A stretch of DNA of 64,000 bases from Pokkaliibacter sp. MBI-7 (GCF_029846635.1 NZ_JARVTG010000001.1:3267501-3331500); one strand, 5' to 3'; counted from the stretch's first letter, positions 1 through 20,496 are shown. The notes: generated by a model not told the origin, from the sequence alone. Made by a program: numbers and translations.

Positions 1-1
1 C

Positions 2-12829
<12,828 letters not shown>

Positions 12830-12851
12830 CCGTTGTACGCCTGTGACGGCG

Positions 12852-12874
12852 AAGGGAGGCGCACTGCCTCTCTT
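12852..12874 (+). terminator. Probable terminator after the NRPS gene
   Basis: Nine-base stem with one G-U pair (AAGGGAGGC / GCCTCTCTT) around the loop GCACT, 22 bases after the NRPS stop codon. Only a weak T run follows, so this may be a partial terminator. The remaining ~190 bases up to the next gene show no other clear signal. Confidence 0.5.
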
Positions 12875-13061
12875 TGCGTTGAGGCGTTCCCGTGCCCTAT
12901 TTATTTGCAGCCGCAGATTGGCTACTTTTATCGGCCACAACGGGGTGAGTGACCTACTCAGCCCTGTGGCTTTCTCTAGAGCCTGCGATCCGCCTGCGCC
13001 AGTCGCAGCATCACAACGGATAATGGCGGCGCCATGCCGCTGATTTGGAAAGGAACATTCA

Positions 13062-13466
13062 ATGCGTGCAGGATTTAAATGGATTGGTGGGGCGTTATTG
13101 GCCATGGCGTTAGGTGTGGCCGCGATACTCGGGTACTTCTGGGTGACCTATCTCGACAAAGAGATTACTTCTGGCTCCGGCTATGGGTTTGTTATTGGTG
13201 AAAGCAAACAGCAGACGGCGGAACGCTTTACGGCGCTTACTCATGACTATGAAAGCGCTTATGTCTATGTCACCACCGGCAGCAAGGCCGGTGATCACTT
13301 TGCCGTTGAGGCCCGTGCCGATAACCTCCCACAAATACAATCCTATGATGATTGGGATGTACTGCTGGAAGGCAATGCTGCCTTTAGTAATTCAATAAAA
13401 CTCGACTTTGCTGATGATCGTCTGGTGAAAATTTATCGTCACCGGCAGCGGTTTGAGATTCCCTGA
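13062..13466 (+). CDS. Hypothetical membrane-anchored protein, 134 aa
   Basis: Not recognised. The first ~30 residues form one hydrophobic membrane segment (residues 8-29) preceded by Arg and Lys, so the rest (about 100 residues, mixed charge) probably sits in the periplasm. The start is supported by AAAGGAAC ending seven bases upstream. It lies 230 bases after the NRPS gene behind a terminator-like hairpin and before the AT-rich cassette-like island, so it may belong to neither. It has no Cys and no known motif. Confidence 0.7.
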   Translation: MRAGFKWIGGALLAMALGVAAILGYFWVTYLDKEITSGSGYGFVIGESKQQTAERFTALTHDYESAYVYVTTGSKAGDHFAVEARADNLPQIQSYDDWDVLLEGNAAFSNSIKLDFADDRLVKIYRHRQRFEIP

Positions 13467-13480
13467 GTAGGTTGTGGGGA

Positions 13481-13540
13481 GAATGCTGCTGGCAGAACTC
13501 GCTACGCGCTGCTCTGCCCGCCTGTACCTGGAGCGTTAGT
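13481..13540 (+). other. Cassette-junction-like hairpin ending in GCGTTAG
   Basis: An inverted repeat GGCAGA (13491-13496) / TCTGCC (13513-13518) surrounds TCGCTACGCG, and the block ends in GCGTTAGT (13533-13540), eight bases before the next start codon. This resembles the right half of an integron attC site. The left core site (a YYYAAC-type sequence) is not visible, so the assignment is weak on its own and rests on similar junctions downstream. Confidence 0.35.
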
Positions 13541-13547
13541 ACAGAAT

Positions 13548-14219
13548 ATGGATAAGAACTTCGTACTAGAAAAACTGCAAAAAAAGCAGAAGCTTGACCC
13601 GGGACTGATCGGTTTCGGAGTTCAACGGCATCGCTATGAGCTACGGCTTCCCATTAACGAATCAAGACTCGAAAAGCTTGAAGAGGAATATGGAATAACT
13701 CTTCCCGAAGATTATCGAAACTTTATTCTTAATATCAGTAATGGTGGAGCCGGACCGGGCTATGGATTGTATTCCATCGAAGAGGCCTTAGCGAGGAATG
13801 GTGATGAGATTAAAGAGTTATTTATCCGTCCTGATGAAATAAATGAAGAACAGGATGATCATCTAAAAGAATGTGGGATGTTGATATTATGTCAGCATGG
13901 GTGTGCCAATGATGACTTTCTAATACTTAATGGGACTGAGCGTGGTTTTGTCTGGGAGTATATTGATTGGGTTGGGCATCATATCCCCTTATCAAAGAAT
14001 ATGCCTAAGCTCTCCTCTCTCAATAATCTGCCACAGGAGGAACACCCGGAGGCTAAAAAGAAATGGGTATCTAGTTTGTTCTTAGTAAAAAATGATCAAA
14101 AAATGACGTTTTCAGACTGGTATATAGACTGGTTAGAACAACCTCCACGACTATTCCGAGGGACTGAAGAAAAAAAAGATAAGAAAAGGTCATGGTTAAC
14201 AAAGTGGTTAATGTTCTAA
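13548..14219 (+). CDS. SMI1/KNR4 (SUKH) family protein, 223 aa
   Basis: SUKH-fold protein. The diagnostic stretch is residues 40-75: L-E-E-E-Y-G-I-T-L-P-E-D-Y-R-N-F-I followed by I-S-N-G-G-A-G-P-G-Y-G-L, the usual SMI1/KNR4 core. Family knowledge: SUKH proteins are often immunity proteins against contact-dependent or polymorphic toxins. No toxin gene is adjacent. The C-terminal ~30 residues are Lys-rich. The gene is clearly more AT-rich than the NRPS gene, suggesting transfer. It is the first gene of a same-strand run of small accessory genes. A cognate toxin cannot be named. Confidence 0.8.
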   Translation: MDKNFVLEKLQKKQKLDPGLIGFGVQRHRYELRLPINESRLEKLEEEYGITLPEDYRNFILNISNGGAGPGYGLYSIEEALARNGDEIKELFIRPDEINEEQDDHLKECGMLILCQHGCANDDFLILNGTERGFVWEYIDWVGHHIPLSKNMPKLSSLNNLPQEEHPEAKKKWVSSLFLVKNDQKMTFSDWYIDWLEQPPRLFRGTEEKKDKKRSWLTKWLMF

Positions 14220-14486
14220 CAGTATTGTGCAGTCGAACTAGTTACGCTGGGCTTTGGGGGCGACTTTGCGTACTTATTGTTCCGCTATTCGTATTCATTT
14301 TTCTTCCCCAAAAATGACCAAAGCGGCGCATGAGCCAAGCCTCAAAGCTATGGAGTTGTATTCGCTGTGCGGTATTGCTATTCATCAAGCTGGGTTCCTG
14401 TTTGGTCACGCAGTCCACATTTTAAATGGCCAAGCAGTGGGTTCGCTTCACTCTCCGCTGTCTGTTGAGGTATTAACGGTAAAGCC
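14220..14486. other. Cassette-like intergenic stretch, no convincing gene
   Basis: 267 bases between two accessory genes. An open frame crosses it (14254-14565) but overlaps the next gene in another frame and has no ribosome-binding site, so it is not called. Near the right end, CAGTGGGTTCGCTTCACTCTCCGCTG can partly fold, and its loop resembles attC loops. No clean pair of core sites was found. Confidence 0.3.
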
Positions 14487-15002
14487 ATGCTCAGTTACGA
14501 AGATAAAAAATGGAATGAGCTTATCGGTGGGTATAAGACGCTGTACAACCCGGTATCGGCATTAAAAATGCTCGAACGAGACCCTGCTTCAAAGAAAGCT
14601 TGGGATGAGCTTTGGAATGAGCTTCACCATCAGGGCGACGTCGGCAGCGCATCTTACGCAGCCATTCCAGAATTGGTCCGCATTCACCAGGAAGTTCAGT
14701 TTCCCGCATCGAACTTTTATTCCCTTGCCTCAACCATAGAAATAGAAAGGCACCGGAAAAGTAATCCGTTACTTCCTGAATGGCTGGAGCCTTCATATTT
14801 TTCCGCTTGGTGCATTATTTTGGATTTAGCCTTAAAAGACGTTCGAGAAGCGAGAGATCAACTCTCTGTCCACGCCATTCTCGGGGCACTGGCAATTGCA
14901 AAAGGCGCTCTGAAGCTAGGTGCCTTAATCAGCTACAGTGACGAAACAGAAATCGAAGAACAATTAAACGAGGCCATAGCATGGTCCGAGATATATCGTT
15001 AA
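14487..15002 (+). CDS. Hypothetical protein, 171 aa (accessory)
   Basis: No function recognised. Soluble, acidic and helical by composition, with no signal peptide or membrane segment. The N-terminus runs M-L-S-Y-E-D-K-K-W-N-E-L, and the central part has W-D-E-L-W-N-E-L-H-H-Q-G-D-V-G. From memory, proteins of this kind recur as conserved hypotheticals near SUKH and immunity genes and in mobile cassettes; this is recall, not a search result. Same strand as its neighbours in the AT-rich island. Its start has only a weak ribosome-binding site (GGTAAAG). Confidence 0.65.
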   Translation: MLSYEDKKWNELIGGYKTLYNPVSALKMLERDPASKKAWDELWNELHHQGDVGSASYAAIPELVRIHQEVQFPASNFYSLASTIEIERHRKSNPLLPEWLEPSYFSAWCIILDLALKDVREARDQLSVHAILGALAIAKGALKLGALISYSDETEIEEQLNEAIAWSEIYR

Positions 15003-15076
15003 CAATCACAAGCCACAGGATCACCACACGTTGCGCGGTGCCAACCCTGCTGTAGACTTTATACATCAGGAGCACC

Positions 15077-15124
15077 ATGAATATTAAACGTGAGTTATTA
15101 ATGTCGGAGTACGAGCATGCATAA
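15077..15124 (+). CDS. Possible 15-residue ORF with good RBS
   Basis: A start codon preceded by CAGGAGCACC opens a 15-codon frame (M-N-I-K-R-E-L-L-M-S-E-Y-E-H-A), and its stop codon overlaps the left core of the attC-like site that follows. It could be a minimal cassette gene or the 5' stub of a gene lost by recombination. The strong ribosome-binding site is the only positive evidence. Confidence 0.25.
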   Translation: MNIKRELLMSEYEHA

Positions 15125-15205
15125 CAACGTATTGAAAGATACTCGTTTTTCTCACTGAGCCTGCAAAAGCTACGCTTTTTCGGCCCTTTAATCGCGGTGT
15201 TAGGT
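15118..15205 (+). other. Best attC-like recombination site
   Basis: The left end TAACAACG (15122-15129) is the near-exact reverse complement of the right end CGGTGTTA (15195-15202). The right core GTTAGGT (15199-15205) matches the attC core GTTRRRY. Between them, AAAAGC-TAC-GCTTTTT forms a central hairpin flanked by GCC/GGC. Length (~85 bp) and layout fit an integron attC site. It lies directly upstream of the next gene, as expected for a cassette junction. Confidence 0.55.
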
Positions 15206-15214
15206 GGAAGAAAT

Positions 15215-15580
15215 ATGGACTGGAAACCAACAAGCGAAGGCGAAATCTGGGATGCTATTAATGAGTCATATGATCAAATGACTTTAGAGCAACGCAGAGT
15301 TTGGGAAGTGATAAAGCTTTGCCCTCAAAAATGGAGTCAAGAACCCTACGGGAATGAAGGTGATGGCTTCTGGGTTGTTGCATTAATAGGAAATACAGTC
15401 ATCTGGTTTAATGATATTGAAGACGGTTTCAATCGATCTACATTTTCGGAGTTTGGGAAAATAAATGAGTATCGTTGCAATCAAGATAAACTTGAGTGGC
15501 AAGTACAAAACGTAATAAACCAAATACGTGACGGCTATGACTCAGCAAGATACTGCGGTGCGCCTGAGCCAATCGTTTGA
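15215..15580 (+). CDS. Hypothetical protein, 121 aa (accessory)
   Basis: Function not recognised. Soluble and acidic, with many Trp residues (M-D-W-K-P-T-S-E-G-E-I-W-D-A at the N-terminus) and a C-X-X-K motif in the middle. The ATG at 15215 is chosen because GGTGGAAG lies just upstream; a GTG at 15197 would fall inside the attC-like core. Composition is AT-rich like its neighbours. It sits between two cassette-junction-like sequences. The size and Trp-rich make-up suit a small immunity protein, but that is a guess from context. Confidence 0.65.
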   Translation: MDWKPTSEGEIWDAINESYDQMTLEQRRVWEVIKLCPQKWSQEPYGNEGDGFWVVALIGNTVIWFNDIEDGFNRSTFSEFGKINEYRCNQDKLEWQVQNVINQIRDGYDSARYCGAPEPIV

Positions 15581-15615
15581 CGAGACGCAGCAATCGCTTC
15601 CGTTGGTGAGGCTGT

Positions 15616-15709
15616 CCATAGTGCTGTGTCAGCCAATATTCACAGCTCGACATACTTGTCGATCCACCTCTGTTCATTTTCACTATGGCCCCAAATACGA
15701 ACGTTATGT
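15616..15709 (+). other. Cassette-junction-like inverted repeat
   Basis: CCATAGTG (15616-15623) is repeated inverted as CACTATGG (15681-15688) across 57 bases, with a smaller nested palindrome TCGACATACTTGTCGA inside. The block ends in ACGTTATGT (15701-15709), 11 bases before the next start codon. It resembles the right half of an attC site; no matching left core site was found. Confidence 0.35.
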
Positions 15710-15720
15710 ACTAATACACT

Positions 15721-16062
15721 ATGAAAATTGAACGTGAACAAACCATCTGTGAGTGGGCGGGTGTAGCGCTGGATAAACCCGAATGTGGATCAAAGACCGG
15801 TATTGTTCTTGGCACCATTGGCAAACGGCCGATAAATGGGCTCAGGCACAAACCAGAAAAAGGTACATGCGGTTGGTATATCTGGTGTGGAGAGGAAATT
15901 GGAAAAGAAGACGATTTCTTTTCTCCATTACATGTCGAGCACATAGTTGAATATTTGTCTAAAGTTCAAGCATATTTAATGCTGCCTCCTGGCGATCGCT
16001 TTCTTATAGATGTTAGTGAATACAAAGGTGTGTGGTACGGCGAGAAACTATTAAATACATGA
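15721..16062 (+). CDS. Small immunity-like protein (possible Imm33), 113 aa
   Basis: The run C-G-W-Y-I-W-C-G-E-E, then D-F-F-S-P-L-H-V-E-H, L-P-P-G-D-R-F-L-I-D and V-W-Y-G-E, resembles small proteins annotated as Imm33-type immunity proteins; this is recognition from memory and moderately sure. No signal peptide or membrane segment, so cytoplasmic. Starts 11 bases after an ACGTTATGT core-like sequence, and its stop codon overlaps the left arm of the next attC-like site, which fits a gene cassette. No toxin gene is next to it. Confidence 0.55.
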   Translation: MKIEREQTICEWAGVALDKPECGSKTGIVLGTIGKRPINGLRHKPEKGTCGWYIWCGEEIGKEDDFFSPLHVEHIVEYLSKVQAYLMLPPGDRFLIDVSEYKGVWYGEKLLNT

Positions 16063-16149
16063 CAAGTCACAGTACTCTGACACACTGCTGCACTTCGTGT
16101 TTATACAAAAATGGTCTCGGCAGCATGCACAGGTGAGTGGACGTTATGT
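16057..16149 (+). other. attC-like recombination site
   Basis: Left core ACATGAC (16057-16063) matches the reverse complement (ACATAAC) of the right core GTTATGT (16143-16149) at six of seven bases. The next bases (left AAGTCAC; right arm read in reverse GTCCACTCAC) also pair in part. The 93-bp length and the overlap with the stop codon of the preceding gene fit a cassette attC site. It lacks the exact GTTRRRY core. Confidence 0.4.
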
Positions 16150-16607
16150 TGGAAAAGGATAAGTTTTATGGGCTATAGAAAAGTTTCCCGATACAGGCTC
16201 AGGCGGCCCTTCGAAGGAGGGATCGCCCGAATAACACTGTCTGTTCGGGACAATTTCAATGAAAAAGTATGCAAGAGATGTTCGTCGCCATCATAGAGAA
16301 ATATTGCTTAAAAACGTAAGAAATATTGGGCAGGCTCAGCCAGCGATTCTGCAAATAGGTTAGGTGTTTGTGTAAAAACACCGTGTGTATGTTTTTGTTT
16401 TTTATGCGGAAACAAAAGAAAGTTTTTGGGCCCGAAAATTCAGGAATTAAAGAAAAATCAAAGCGATAAGAAAAAATAACACGTTGCTCAGATTTACTCT
16501 GGTCCATTTTGGGGTAGTTTCACTGTGTTACCCCAAAACAGCGCTACTGCTTTAGTACCCCTTTAGCTGAACGTTGGGGGGCCGTTCGATTTGTATGGAA
16601 TGCACAA
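16150..16607. other. Gene-poor stretch with small ORFs and palindromes
   Basis: About 460 AT-rich bases with no convincing gene. It holds a 10-codon frame starting at 16146, a 34-codon frame at 16259-16363 (basic, M-K-K-Y-A-R-D-V-R-R) with no strong ribosome-binding site, and the perfect palindrome CCTTCGAAGG near 16210. A long A/T-rich tract (about 16370-16480) follows. These could be remnants of decayed or empty cassettes; nothing shows function. Confidence 0.4.
16477..16579 (+). other. attC-like site with strong central hairpin
   Basis: TAACACGTTGCTCAG (16477-16491) and AGCTGAACGTTGGGG (right end, 16565-16579) are imperfect inverted copies. The right core GTTGGGG differs from the integron core GTTRRRY in only the last base. 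Inside lies a perfect 10-bp hairpin, TTTTGGGGTA (16507-16516) / TACCCCAAAA (16529-16538). The RidA-like gene starts 29 bases later. The hairpin alone could also be a terminator for upstream transcripts. Confidence 0.4.
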
Positions 16608-17078
16608 ATGACACGTGACGCTAATTTCTTGAATGCTGCAGCATCTCTTGGCTATTCGTTTGATGGAGAGATCAAGATCGGGGGTAACTACGTGCCAGTT
16701 GTGCGCGACGGGCACCAGATATATGTCAGTGGCCAGATTCCCCGTGTTGGTGACCACGTGATGGTTGTAGGCCGTGCTGGAGGTGATGTCTCGCTTGCTC
16801 AGGCACAATTGGCGGCGAGAGTTTGTGCAATGCGAGCACTCGCTCTTCTGAAGAACTCGCTTGGTTCTTTGGAGAAAGTGAAGTCTGTTCTTCGAATCAA
16901 TGTCTATGTCCAGTCGTCTGAGCACTTTACCCAGCAGAGTGAGGTAGCGGATGCCGCATCAGAACTGCTGTTTTCCATTCTGGGACAGGCCGGTGCGCAT
17001 ACTCGCACTTCGGTTGGTGTGTTTCAGCTGCCGAAAAATGCCACTGTTGAGATTGATCTGATTGCCTCGGTGGAATAG
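16608..17078 (+). CDS. RidA/YjgF family protein, 156 aa
   Basis: RidA-family enamine/imine deaminase-like protein. Visible family features: I-Y-V-S-G-Q-I-P near residue 38, alternating R-V-C-A-M-R-A-L-A helix, V-K-S-V-L-R-I-N-V-Y-V-Q-S and the C-terminal stretch H-T-R-T-S-V-G-V-F-Q-L-P-K-N-A-T-V-E-I-D. The Arg in the R-T-S-V-G-V segment corresponds to the catalytic Arg of RidA. At 156 residues it is longer than classic RidA (~128) and closer to the YjgH/long Rid subgroup. Role: scavenging reactive 2-aminoacrylate-type imines, or a related reaction. It is the only enzyme-like gene in the island and is less AT-rich than the genes beside it. Confidence 0.85.
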   Translation: MTRDANFLNAAASLGYSFDGEIKIGGNYVPVVRDGHQIYVSGQIPRVGDHVMVVGRAGGDVSLAQAQLAARVCAMRALALLKNSLGSLEKVKSVLRINVYVQSSEHFTQQSEVADAASELLFSILGQAGAHTRTSVGVFQLPKNATVEIDLIASVE

Positions 17079-17092
17079 CAGTGTTTGTACCC

Positions 17093-17419
17093 ATGGCATC
17101 TACCCATTCTAATCAGGGGACAATCAAAATTAGGCTGATAGAAAACAAATCTGAGAAGAGTCTGAGACTCCATGAAAATGACTGGAGTACCTTTTCAAAG
17201 TGCTGTGAGATCATTGAATAGGTGTTTGATGGGTTAATTGAAAGTAAGGAAAGGCTTTCTTCGCCTGCCACATTGGCTGATGTGAATATTACTTACCGGC
17301 TGAAACATGGCGTCGTAGAGATAAACCTGGATGAAGCATGGGGTATCGATATTATTTGCTCGTCTGATGAATTGTTCGCTAACCTAAAAAAAGAATGGAT
17401 TTACAGTAATATCTTATAG
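17093..17419 (+). pseudogene. Hypothetical gene interrupted by in-frame TAG
   Basis: A frame starting at 17093 (M-A-S-T-H-S-N-Q-G) runs 42 codons to TAG at 17219-17221 and continues in the same frame for 65 codons to the stop at 17417-17419. Read through, it would be a soluble protein of about 108 residues with no obvious break in composition (…C-C-E-I-I-E / stop / V-F-D-G-L-I-E-S…). The simplest reading is one small accessory gene broken by a nonsense mutation. Alternatives are two coupled short ORFs (GTG at 17222 directly follows the TAG) or a sequencing error. Family not recognised. Confidence 0.55.
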
Positions 17420-17456
17420 TCTGAACCAAGTCCCTGAAATCGCCGGAGAGTCAAAA

Positions 17457-17966
17457 ATGGATAGAGTTTTTCCTGATATTTTAGCGAAAATGCACGCTAT
17501 TGAGATAGATTATGCGAATGGTGAAGGAATTGATTTTGAGCCTTTCGACACATTTTTCTCAGAAGAAGAAACTGCCCATTGGATTAAAGCCTGGACTGCA
17601 AATGAGTCATTGGATGGTCGTGAATATCTCATCTTTGGACAAGATGGTACGGGTGGCTACGCTGCATTTTGGTGTGTGAGAAATACCAGTGACATCCTTC
17701 AGCAGCCCATTGTATTTATGGGGTCTGAAGGTGAGCTTGGCATTATAGCTCAGAGCTTCAAAGATTATGTCTGGCTCTTTGCCAATGGCGTCGGTCCATG
17801 TGAAGCGGTAGGCTACCCTGATATTGCGCGCCCGCAAAATCCAGAGTTTCTTGAATTTGCGCAGTGTTACGCTCCAGAAAATAAAGCGAGTGTAAGTGAA
17901 ATTATCAATAGAGCTAAGAGCGAATTCCCTGATTTTGAGAAAGACCTATACCAACTTTGCTGTTGA
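17457..17966 (+). CDS. SMI1/KNR4-like (SUKH) protein, 169 aa
   Basis: The middle of the protein, Y-L-I-F-G-Q-D-G-T-G-G-Y-A-A-F-W followed by P-I-V-F-M-G-S-E-G-E-L-G-I-I-A and D-Y-V-W-L-F-A-N-G-V-G-P, is typical of proteins annotated as SMI1/KNR4 family. Soluble, acidic, no signal. A GGAGAG ribosome-binding site lies 10 bases before the start. It is the last gene of the AT-rich island and the second SUKH-type protein in it, which supports an immunity theme. The toxin it would neutralise is not in the window. Confidence 0.75.
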   Translation: MDRVFPDILAKMHAIEIDYANGEGIDFEPFDTFFSEEETAHWIKAWTANESLDGREYLIFGQDGTGGYAAFWCVRNTSDILQQPIVFMGSEGELGIIAQSFKDYVWLFANGVGPCEAVGYPDIARPQNPEFLEFAQCYAPENKASVSEIINRAKSEFPDFEKDLYQLCC

Positions 17967-18003
17967 TGTCTTGCCCGAAAATTACAGGTAGCGGAAGGTT
18001 AAG

Positions 18004-18036
18004 ACGCTATATATTTGCCATCAAATATAGCGTTAG
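18004..18036 (+). other. Hairpin ending in GCGTTAG after last island gene
   Basis: CGCTATATATTTG (18005-18017) pairs with CAAATATAGCG (18022-18032), and the block ends in GCGTTAG(GG). It could be the last cassette junction of the island or a simple transcript-end hairpin. The core GTTAGGG misses the final pyrimidine of GTTRRRY. Confidence 0.4.
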
Positions 18037-18101
18037 GGAATGGGTTCTCAGCGTGAATCAGAATTGAAAAACACCAACAGGTATTACAATTCGCGCGATA
18101 A

Positions 18102-18130
18102 AAAGAAAGGGCCAGTTCGGCCCTTTCTTT
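18102..18130. terminator. Bidirectional terminator between island and TonB receptor
   Basis: Perfect 12-bp stem AAAGAAAGGGCC / GGCCCTTTCTTT with loop AGTTC, giving A- and T-rich flanks on both sides. It sits between two convergent genes and can end transcription in both directions. Confidence 0.85.
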
Positions 18131-18169
18131 ATTTCCACTGAGCGTGATGTCTGTATCAGATCACCGCGA

Positions 18170-20353
18170 TCAGAATTTGGTTTCTGCGGAGAAGGCGACA
18201 GTACGGGGTGATCCCAGATAGTAGGGGCTCAGCCAGTAATCTTTGTCGGTGACATTCTTCACATTCACACGAAGGGTGACCGGCGTTTTGAACTGCGTCA
18301 GTTCATAACGGGCACCGATATCGCCGATGGTGTAAGACGGCAGCTTATTGCTGTTGGCGGTATCGACATATTGAGTGCCGGTGTAGTAGACCCCGGCGGT
18401 AGCTGTCAGGCCGGGCACGGCGCTGATAGCGTATTCACCGTAAAGCTTGGCCATCACTTCGGGCACGGCTATAGGTTTCTTACCTTCGAGAGACTCGCTG
18501 CCTTCTTTGACTTTCGCATCCAGTAAGGTAATTCCACCCATCAGGGTCAGTTTGTCTGTGACTTTACCCTCGGTGGTCAACTCTATCCCTCTGTGTACTT
18601 CACGGCCATCCTGTTTATAGGTGCTGGTGCCCGTCGCGTTGCCACTGCTGTCGGTATCGGCCTGACCATATTCATAGGGTTTATCAATATTGAATAGTGC
18701 CAATGACACTAAGCTGCCACCTAGTTCAGCTTTCACTCCAACTTCGTATTGTTCGCTGACAATCGGTGGCGTGATTTCACCATAGTTAGTGTATGCAGCA
18801 GATACGGTTGTGCCTGCTTCTACACCTTCCATGTAGCTAGCATAGGTTGTTAACCATGGAACAGGCTTGTACAGCACAGATATGCTGGGTGTGGTTTCTT
18901 CTTTGTCATAACCAGGGTTAGAGGCTGTTCTGGTAAAGGTTTGTGTATCAATGGTTGTATGAGTCAGGCCAGCGAGTACTTCCCATTGGTCATTAATTTC
19001 AATCTGATCACCAATCGAGATATTGTCGTATTTGTACTTGTTCCCTAAATACTGAGAATTGTCGTAGCTTAGAGATGGCAGCGAATAGTAGCTTGGGTTT
19101 GATGTGCTGGAGGTGCCGAGAATGACACTGCCACTGTTTGAGCGATACCATTTACTTTCTACACCTGACACACCCGTTGTAATAGTGTGTGCAATATCCC
19201 CAGTATTAAACTTTGAATCTAAATAGAGGTAATAGGCATCTTCTTTAACAGTGCTAGGGCCAGCATAAGAAAGAACAGGATAGTAACTGCCGGAGCTGCT
19301 GGTGATGTAGTTATATACATTTAATACTTCATCACGGTCACTTTCTTTATGAGACACTGCTCCACGAATAGTGAAGTGGTCATTCAAATCCCAGGTTACC
19401 TTACTGGCAACACGATCTGTGACCACTTTATCTGTCATCCATTTCTGTGCGTAATTTTTACTGGTATCAGGTGCATTGGGTGCAGTAGCGCCCAGCCCGG
19501 GATAATACGTCCAGAAGACGGTGCCTGCCTGAGTACGGTTATTGTAGTGGCTGGCATCTAATTCCAGTTTAACTTTGTCGGTCACTTTCCATTCAAGTGC
19601 ACCACTCACATCAGTTTCAGAAATCTTGTTGTCATCGATAGCCGTCTCACCATCTCGGGTGAGTATATTCAATCGATAGGCAAGCGTATCTGATTGATTT
19701 AATGACCCTCCAAGATCTGTATGAGCATAGTAATTACTGCCGCCATAATTACCTACGGTGACATTGGCAATGGGATCGTATACGGGTTTTTTTGTCTGGA
19801 AATTAATAAAGCCGCCCGGTAAAGCTGCGCCATAAAGAAAGCCAGAAAGGCCATTCAGCAATTCAATGCTTTCAAGGTCTTGCGTAGGGACGCGTTTGAA
19901 AAATATGGTTCTTAATCCATCAATTGCAAAAGATCCAGATACTGGGTTCAGTGCAAAACCGCGGACATTGTAGTTTTGGATAAAGTTTGAGGTATCTGGT
20001 GCAACAGTATTGACCGATGGTTGTTTGGCTAGAATCTCGTCAGTGGAAGATGCTTGTGTATTTTGTATAACTTCCTTTGAAATCACATGAACAGCGTATG
20101 GCGTGTCTTTAATATCGCGACTCTTTAAAAAGCCAATATCTGTAGCTGTCTCGACTTTATAACCGTCCTCTGCAGCGCCCTGTGCTTTCAGTGCCTCCGA
20201 GCTGACATCCAGCGTCGGCAGCTCCAGCGTGGTTTCGCCAGTGCTGGCAGCCAGTGCATGGCCAGTAACGCCGAGGCTTAATAGCAGGGCTTGGGTGACG
20301 GCCAGACTGAGAGGGGTCTTCCTCAGGGCGGTGAAGGGTACAGCTGATTTCAT
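18170..20353 (-). CDS. TonB-dependent siderophore receptor, 727 aa
   Basis: Outer-membrane receptor for a ferric siderophore. Signal peptide at residues 1-35 (ends A-L-A-A), plug domain with D-T-P-Y-A-V-H-V-I-S near 82 and Y-N-V-R-G-F-A-L-N near 127, then a 22-strand barrel ending in aromatic Phe (A-F-S-A-E-T-K-F), as in FhuE/FpvA-type receptors. Only ~40 residues separate the signal peptide from the plug, so the extra N-terminal signalling domain of transducers such as FpvA is absent. Upstream lies an iron-starvation box (20497-20520). It is the likely entry point for the siderophore made by the neighbouring NRPS. It converges on the accessory island. Confidence 0.93.
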   Translation of the reverse strand: MKSAVPFTALRKTPLSLAVTQALLLSLGVTGHALAASTGETTLELPTLDVSSEALKAQGAAEDGYKVETATDIGFLKSRDIKDTPYAVHVISKEVIQNTQASSTDEILAKQPSVNTVAPDTSNFIQNYNVRGFALNPVSGSFAIDGLRTIFFKRVPTQDLESIELLNGLSGFLYGAALPGGFINFQTKKPVYDPIANVTVGNYGGSNYYAHTDLGGSLNQSDTLAYRLNILTRDGETAIDDNKISETDVSGALEWKVTDKVKLELDASHYNNRTQAGTVFWTYYPGLGATAPNAPDTSKNYAQKWMTDKVVTDRVASKVTWDLNDHFTIRGAVSHKESDRDEVLNVYNYITSSSGSYYPVLSYAGPSTVKEDAYYLYLDSKFNTGDIAHTITTGVSGVESKWYRSNSGSVILGTSSTSNPSYYSLPSLSYDNSQYLGNKYKYDNISIGDQIEINDQWEVLAGLTHTTIDTQTFTRTASNPGYDKEETTPSISVLYKPVPWLTTYASYMEGVEAGTTVSAAYTNYGEITPPIVSEQYEVGVKAELGGSLVSLALFNIDKPYEYGQADTDSSGNATGTSTYKQDGREVHRGIELTTEGKVTDKLTLMGGITLLDAKVKEGSESLEGKKPIAVPEVMAKLYGEYAISAVPGLTATAGVYYTGTQYVDTANSNKLPSYTIGDIGARYELTQFKTPVTLRVNVKNVTDKDYWLSPYYLGSPRTVAFSAETKF

Positions 20354-20496
20354 GGAGTCAGGTCCTATAAGGCGTTATCACGTTGCTCAACATGTCGGGG
20401 GGCGCCAAAACAGGTCTGTCGTTACTGTATTTTTGGGGAAATTGAACCCTTGCTGCCTGGGTTCGGCAAAGCGGTTAAGGCGCCACAGATTAGGAG

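Noticed and set aside
13062..13466. Member of the siderophore biosynthesis operon
   Set aside because: Separated from the NRPS gene by 230 bases with a terminator-like hairpin, and shows no related motif.
14254..14565. 103-codon plus-strand frame between the SUKH gene and the next accessory gene
   Set aside because: No ribosome-binding site, overlaps the better-supported gene in another frame, and its translation does not look like a protein core; treated as cassette spacer.
18170..20353. TonB-dependent transducer with N-terminal signalling domain
   Set aside because: Too few residues (about 40) lie between the signal peptide and the plug to hold the signalling domain, and no anti-sigma gene is adjacent.
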